A stretch of DNA of 8,585 nucleotides from contig CALIXG010000108.1 in assembly GCA_938046495.1 (NCBI GenBank), forward strand, positions 1-8,585, in the 5' to 3' direction. The notes beneath the pieces are model-generated. The model did not search any database. It was not told the DNA's origin and worked only from the letters and a program-made list of their open reading frames with translations. Positions 6,675 to 8,585 of this stretch are shown one piece after another (the first letter of the stretch is position 1; every line of letters starts with the position of its first letter). This DNA comes from an uncultured Candidatus Saccharibacteria bacterium (GTDB taxonomy: Bacteria; Patescibacteriota; Saccharimonadia; Saccharimonadales; Saccharimonadaceae). Position numbers and translations under genes: made by a program.

Positions 6675-6782
6675 TGATATTGCTTATCTTTTTGCTTAAA
6701 TTAAGTCCAAATATATTCACTTTATTGCTCGTCTTTTTACTTAAATTAAGCACGAGTACATTCACTTTAATGCTATAATTAT
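6675..6782 (+). repeat. 45-bp tandem repeat, two full copies plus a partial third that holds a promoter
   Basis: Copy 1 is about 6675-6719, copy 2 about 6720-6764, copy 3 about 6765-6782. From ATTGCT onward (6679 versus 6724) copies 1 and 2 match at 34 of 42 positions. Both contain the palindrome CTTAAATTAAG (6695-6705 and 6740-6750). In copy 3 the segment that reads TGCTTATCT and TGCTCGTCT in the first two copies is TGCTATAAT, a working extended -10. Confidence 0.75.
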
Positions 6783-6788
6783 TTACAG
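6771..6788 (+). promoter_or_regulatory. Extended -10 promoter of the exported-protein gene at 6789
   Basis: TGC then TATAAT (6774-6779). Predicted +1 is about 6786, only three bases before the ATG at 6789, and no Shine-Dalgarno is present, so the transcript is leaderless or nearly so. No clear -35 is seen; the 45-bp repeats lie directly upstream. Confidence 0.65.
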
Positions 6789-7433
6789 ATGAAAGAAATC
6801 AAGAATTTTAAACTTAAAGAATCCAAGGCGACTCATCTTTTTCTCGTCCTCGTAGCATTTATTTTAGTTTTTATTCTTTTCAATTCCATCCACGTTTCCG
6901 CTGATGCTCCTAAAATCCAACTTACCGATGATCAACGTGGCGAGATTTCCATGAATTGTAGTTCCATCAAATCAAGTCTTAAGAAGCTCCAAGTTAGCGA
7001 CGCCAAAATTCGCTCTCTACTCGGAGCCAATTATCAAACCATCCTAAATTCCTACATTACCCCCTTCAATCTTCGTCTCGTTAAAAACAACCAGAACCTT
7101 GGCGACCTTTCTGACTTACAAAGTAGTTTCGTCTTACAGAAAAACGATTTTAATTCACTCTATATTACCTATAGTCAGCAATTTGAAAATCTTCTATCCG
7201 TAGATTGTCAAAAAAATCCTGACGATTTTTACAACCAACTCCTTACCACCAGGGAATCACGCAAAGAACTTAATCAAAAAGTTAACGAACTCACAAGTAC
7301 CGCCGAGAAATATTTGAGCGAGATTAATAAAATTGAAATTGACGGCGAAAATATTCGTTTTACTCCCAAAAAAACCGACGCCACCAAGGCTTCAAGTATT
7401 ACCAATCCTGCTAATCAAGTAGGAGCACGATAA
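6789..7433 (+). CDS. Uncharacterised exported or membrane-anchored protein
   Basis: I do not recognise this 214-residue protein. It has a lysine-rich N-terminus (1-16), one strong hydrophobic helix (about 16-34, LFLVLVAFILVFILF) and a VSADA sequence at 36-40 that fits a signal peptidase I site after Ala40, so it is probably secreted or anchored outside the membrane. The mature part is polar and mostly helical, with QLTDDQR and SIKSSLKKLQ near its start and a charged helix (about 153-180; RESRKELNQKVNELTSTAEKY) likely to form a coiled coil. It has just two cysteines, in MNCSS (Cys57) and VDCQK (about Cys138), which could form one disulfide outside the cell. The start is set by its near-leaderless promoter. 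The next gene begins two bases after its stop and its ribosome site lies inside this gene, so the two form an operon. Confidence 0.8.
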   Translation: MKEIKNFKLKESKATHLFLVLVAFILVFILFNSIHVSADAPKIQLTDDQRGEISMNCSSIKSSLKKLQVSDAKIRSLLGANYQTILNSYITPFNLRLVKNNQNLGDLSDLQSSFVLQKNDFNSLYITYSQQFENLLSVDCQKNPDDFYNQLLTTRESRKELNQKVNELTSTAEKYLSEINKIEIDGENIRFTPKKTDATKASSITNPANQVGAR

Positions 7434-7435
7434 TT

Positions 7436-7786
7436 ATGTCAAAAATGTCCTCCGGTGGCCGTAATCTCATGCGCTTAGGCTTAATCGCAACCATCATCAC
7501 CATTCTTACTACTACCATCTCTCTAGTTATCTATCACAATAGTGGCGATATTTATCTTGATCGCTCACGTCCGGGCTTTTTACCTGAAAAACATGAAGTT
7601 GAACATGACGACCAGTCTGAAAAATCTTATTCTTTTCCAGAATCCGGTAATCTCGATTCAAAAACTCTTGAAGAATTCCGCGAGAATTTCAAGAAAACTC
7701 TCAAAGATATCAAAAATCTTAAAGACCCATTTTCCGCCGAAAATCTCTCAGATGATTTTATGGGACTAAAATCGCCCGATAAATAG
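7436..7786 (+). CDS. Uncharacterised single-span membrane protein
   Basis: This 116-residue protein is not recognised. A short cytoplasmic N-terminus is followed by one membrane helix (about 13-33, LGLIATIITILTTTISLVIY), then a juxtamembrane GDIYLDRSRPGFLP segment (37-50), an acidic low-complexity stretch (51-72) and a charged helix (TLEEFRENFKKTLKDIKNL) before a polar end. The basic N-terminus suggests the tail faces outward. Translation is supported by AGGAG at 7421-7425, ten bases before the ATG and inside the preceding gene. The gap to that gene is two bases, so the products are probably made together and may interact at the cell surface; this is inference. It is the only gene here ending in TAG. 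No clear terminator follows. Confidence 0.78.
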   Translation: MSKMSSGGRNLMRLGLIATIITILTTTISLVIYHNSGDIYLDRSRPGFLPEKHEVEHDDQSEKSYSFPESGNLDSKTLEEFRENFKKTLKDIKNLKDPFSAENLSDDFMGLKSPDK

Positions 7787-7839
7787 TCAACACCACCTAT
7801 TTTACACCCGCTCATCAGAAAAATCAGTTGTCTATGGTT

Positions 7840-7859
7840 TAGCACTTTTCAAAATGCTA
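7840..7859. promoter_or_regulatory. 20-bp inverted repeat over the -35 of the rimB-like gene (candidate operator)
   Basis: TAGCACTTTTCAAAATGCTA is an imperfect palindrome with arms TAGCA-n-TTT and AAA-n-TGCTA. It covers the -35 position (7846-7851, TTTTCA) of the promoter whose -10 is at 7869-7874. The position suggests repressor binding. The arms recall CIRCE, but the centre is too short for it. No regulator can be named. Confidence 0.5.
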
Positions 7860-7865
7860 TTTTCA

Positions 7866-7881
7866 TGTTATAATACAGCGA
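7866..7881 (+). promoter_or_regulatory. Extended -10 promoter of the rimB-like/rimK operon
   Basis: TGT then TATAAT (7869-7874), with TTTTCA (7846-7851) 17 bp upstream as a partial -35. Predicted +1 is about 7881, giving a 26-nt leader to the ATG at 7907. Confidence 0.65.
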
Positions 7882-7906
7882 TAATTATTAAGTGGGAATA
7901 ATCTAT

Positions 7907-8461
7907 ATGAAACAATCTAATATTAAACTTATCGGTGAATTCTGCCTAGTTTCAATCTTTGCAGATGGCCATAATTTTCTAGATATTCCTGCCAAAATCG
8001 ACTCCGGAGCCGACAGTAGCTCGCTTCATATTAACAGTGCAAAAATCAACGAAGCTGGTGATTTAGTAATAAGTCTCCCTAGTTTTTATCAACATAAAAC
8101 TTCTCCAAGGGAATTAAAGCGTGATTATGCTCATCCAGATTACACTCCCACAAAAATCACCGAGAGGATCAAAAAATCCAAGGCCTCAGAAACCATTATC
8201 ATTCCAAAGGGCAAATACCGCGATATTACCATCGTCAGTTCCAATGGTCATAGTCAAAAACGTTACAAAACCAACCTAAAGATTAGCATCAACGGGTCCG
8301 AATTTGAAACTTCGTTTACCCTTAGCAGCCGTCATAAAAATCGCTACCCAATACTACTTGGTAAGCATGCCCTAAAAGGACGGTATCTCGTCGACGTCTC
8401 AAAATCCTATATTAATCAATCCAACGAAAGCCTCAATCAACTAACTAGCAAGGAAGACTAA
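7907..8461 (+). CDS. rimB: RimB-like retropepsin-fold aspartic peptidase (DUF785 / putative ATP-dependent zinc protease family)
   Basis: The 184-residue protein matches the DUF785 (PF05618) family. It has the catalytic-type loop AKIDSGADSSSLH (29-41; DxGA at 32-35) and the C-terminal hallmark YPILLGKHALKGRYLVDVSKSYI (147-169), preceded by SSNGHSQKRYKTNLKISING. Despite the old zinc protease name, the DSGA and ILLG motifs point to a one-domain retropepsin fold that would act as a dimer. In Pseudomonas the homologous RimB works with RimA and RimK to control glutamate tails on ribosomal protein S6. Here rimK starts one base after the stop, supporting the same pairing. I prefer the ATG at 7907. 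A GTG at 7892 would add five residues (first codons GTG GGA ATA) and cannot be excluded, because the GGGA after it is a poor ribosome site for 7907. The symbol is by homology of family and context. Confidence 0.85.
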   Translation: MKQSNIKLIGEFCLVSIFADGHNFLDIPAKIDSGADSSSLHINSAKINEAGDLVISLPSFYQHKTSPRELKRDYAHPDYTPTKITERIKKSKASETIIIPKGKYRDITIVSSNGHSQKRYKTNLKISINGSEFETSFTLSSRHKNRYPILLGKHALKGRYLVDVSKSYINQSNESLNQLTSKED

Positions 8462-8462
8462 A

Positions 8463-8585
8463 ATGAAAATCGCCATTCTCTCCAACGGACCAAAGAACTA
8501 CTCCACCACCCGTCTCTACGAAGAAGCTATCAAGCGTGGCCATGAGGTCGACATCATTAAGTATAAAAATTGTTATCTTTCACTC
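8463..8585 (+). CDS. rimK: RimK, ATP-grasp glutamate ligase (N-terminal 41 residues; 3' end outside window)
   Basis: The visible 41 residues begin MKIAILSNGPKNYSTTRLYE and run on to RGHEVDIIKYKNCYLSL, which parallels the start of E. coli RimK (MKIAILSRD, then RL-EAAIQRGH and -CY). RimK is an ATP-grasp enzyme that adds glutamates to the C-terminus of ribosomal protein S6; related family members act on other acceptors such as lysine-biosynthesis carrier protein LysW or coenzyme F420, so the exact substrate cannot be read from this fragment. The ATP-grasp domain lies beyond the window. AAGGAAG (8450-8456) gives a ribosome site inside the end of the preceding gene, and the one-base gap indicates a shared transcript with the RimB-like peptidase. 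Confidence 0.85.
   Translation, partial: MKIAILSNGPKNYSTTRLYEEAIKRGHEVDIIKYKNCYLSL

Noticed and set aside
6675..6782. CRISPR-like array
   Set aside because: Repeat units are directly adjacent, diverged and only two and a half in number, with no unique spacers and no cas genes.
7627..7845. Minus-strand 72-codon frame over the small membrane protein gene
   Set aside because: It overlaps a gene with a ribosome site and operon context and shows no recognisable features of its own.
7839..7865. Second CIRCE element upstream of the rimB-like gene
   Set aside because: TTAGCACT is present, but the spacing to the right arm is about five bases too short and GAGTGCTAA is not present. It is kept only as an unnamed inverted repeat.
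1..8585. tRNA, rRNA, riboswitch, IS element or phage gene
   Set aside because: No cloverleaf with a conserved TTCGANNC arm, no rRNA-like sequence, no transposase or integrase motifs and no leader long enough for a riboswitch were seen; all predicted leaders are about 31 nt or shorter.

Overview
The window looks like chromosomal DNA of a small-genome Candidate Phyla Radiation (Patescibacteria) bacterium, most likely Candidatus Saccharibacteria (TM7). This is inference from content, not from a search. The signs are short intergenic gaps, AT-leaning DNA, a reduced housekeeping set, a stripped-down DnaJ and RecR, several divergent or lineage-specific membrane proteins, and TAA/TAG-only stops with no in-frame TGA needed. 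There is no sign of phage, IS elements, CRISPR, tRNA or rRNA, and no gene-free stretch reaches 300 bases.

Layout. (1) 1-434: 3' end of dnaB, the replicative helicase. (2) 534-1997: a polytopic membrane protein resembling GT-C glycosyltransferases, with a start codon exactly where transcription should begin. (3) 2048-2955: ebfC-recR, a one-base-overlap pair for nucleoid binding and recombinational repair. (4) 3065-4306: rmuC, with its own promoter. (5) A 14-bp-stem bidirectional terminator (4315-4347) separates rmuC from the only minus-strand gene, a divergent acetate kinase (4360-5547). (6) 5548-5750: a 203-bp divergent control region holding phased A-tracts, a CIRCE operator and the dnaJ promoter. 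(7) 5751-6647: a DnaJ without zinc finger. (8) 6675-6782: a 45-bp tandem repeat whose last partial copy supplies the promoter of a two-gene unit (6789-7786) encoding an unrecognised exported protein and a one-span membrane protein. (9) 7907 to the window end: a RimB-like aspartic peptidase followed one base later by the start of rimK, a probable system for editing C-terminal glutamate tails on a ribosomal protein.

Promoters are unusually uniform. Six plus-strand genes each have a perfect TATAAT, and five of these carry an extended TGN motif. Three genes (534, 5751, 6789) begin at or within about three bases of the predicted +1 and lack a Shine-Dalgarno sequence, so they are probably leaderless. 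Operon-internal genes and those with longer leaders mostly have AGGAG-like ribosome sites. The most interesting items are the CIRCE/leaderless architecture of dnaJ, the inverted repeat over the rimB -35, the 45-bp promoter repeat, the RecR that has lost three of four zinc ligands, and the acetate kinase with several altered active-site positions.
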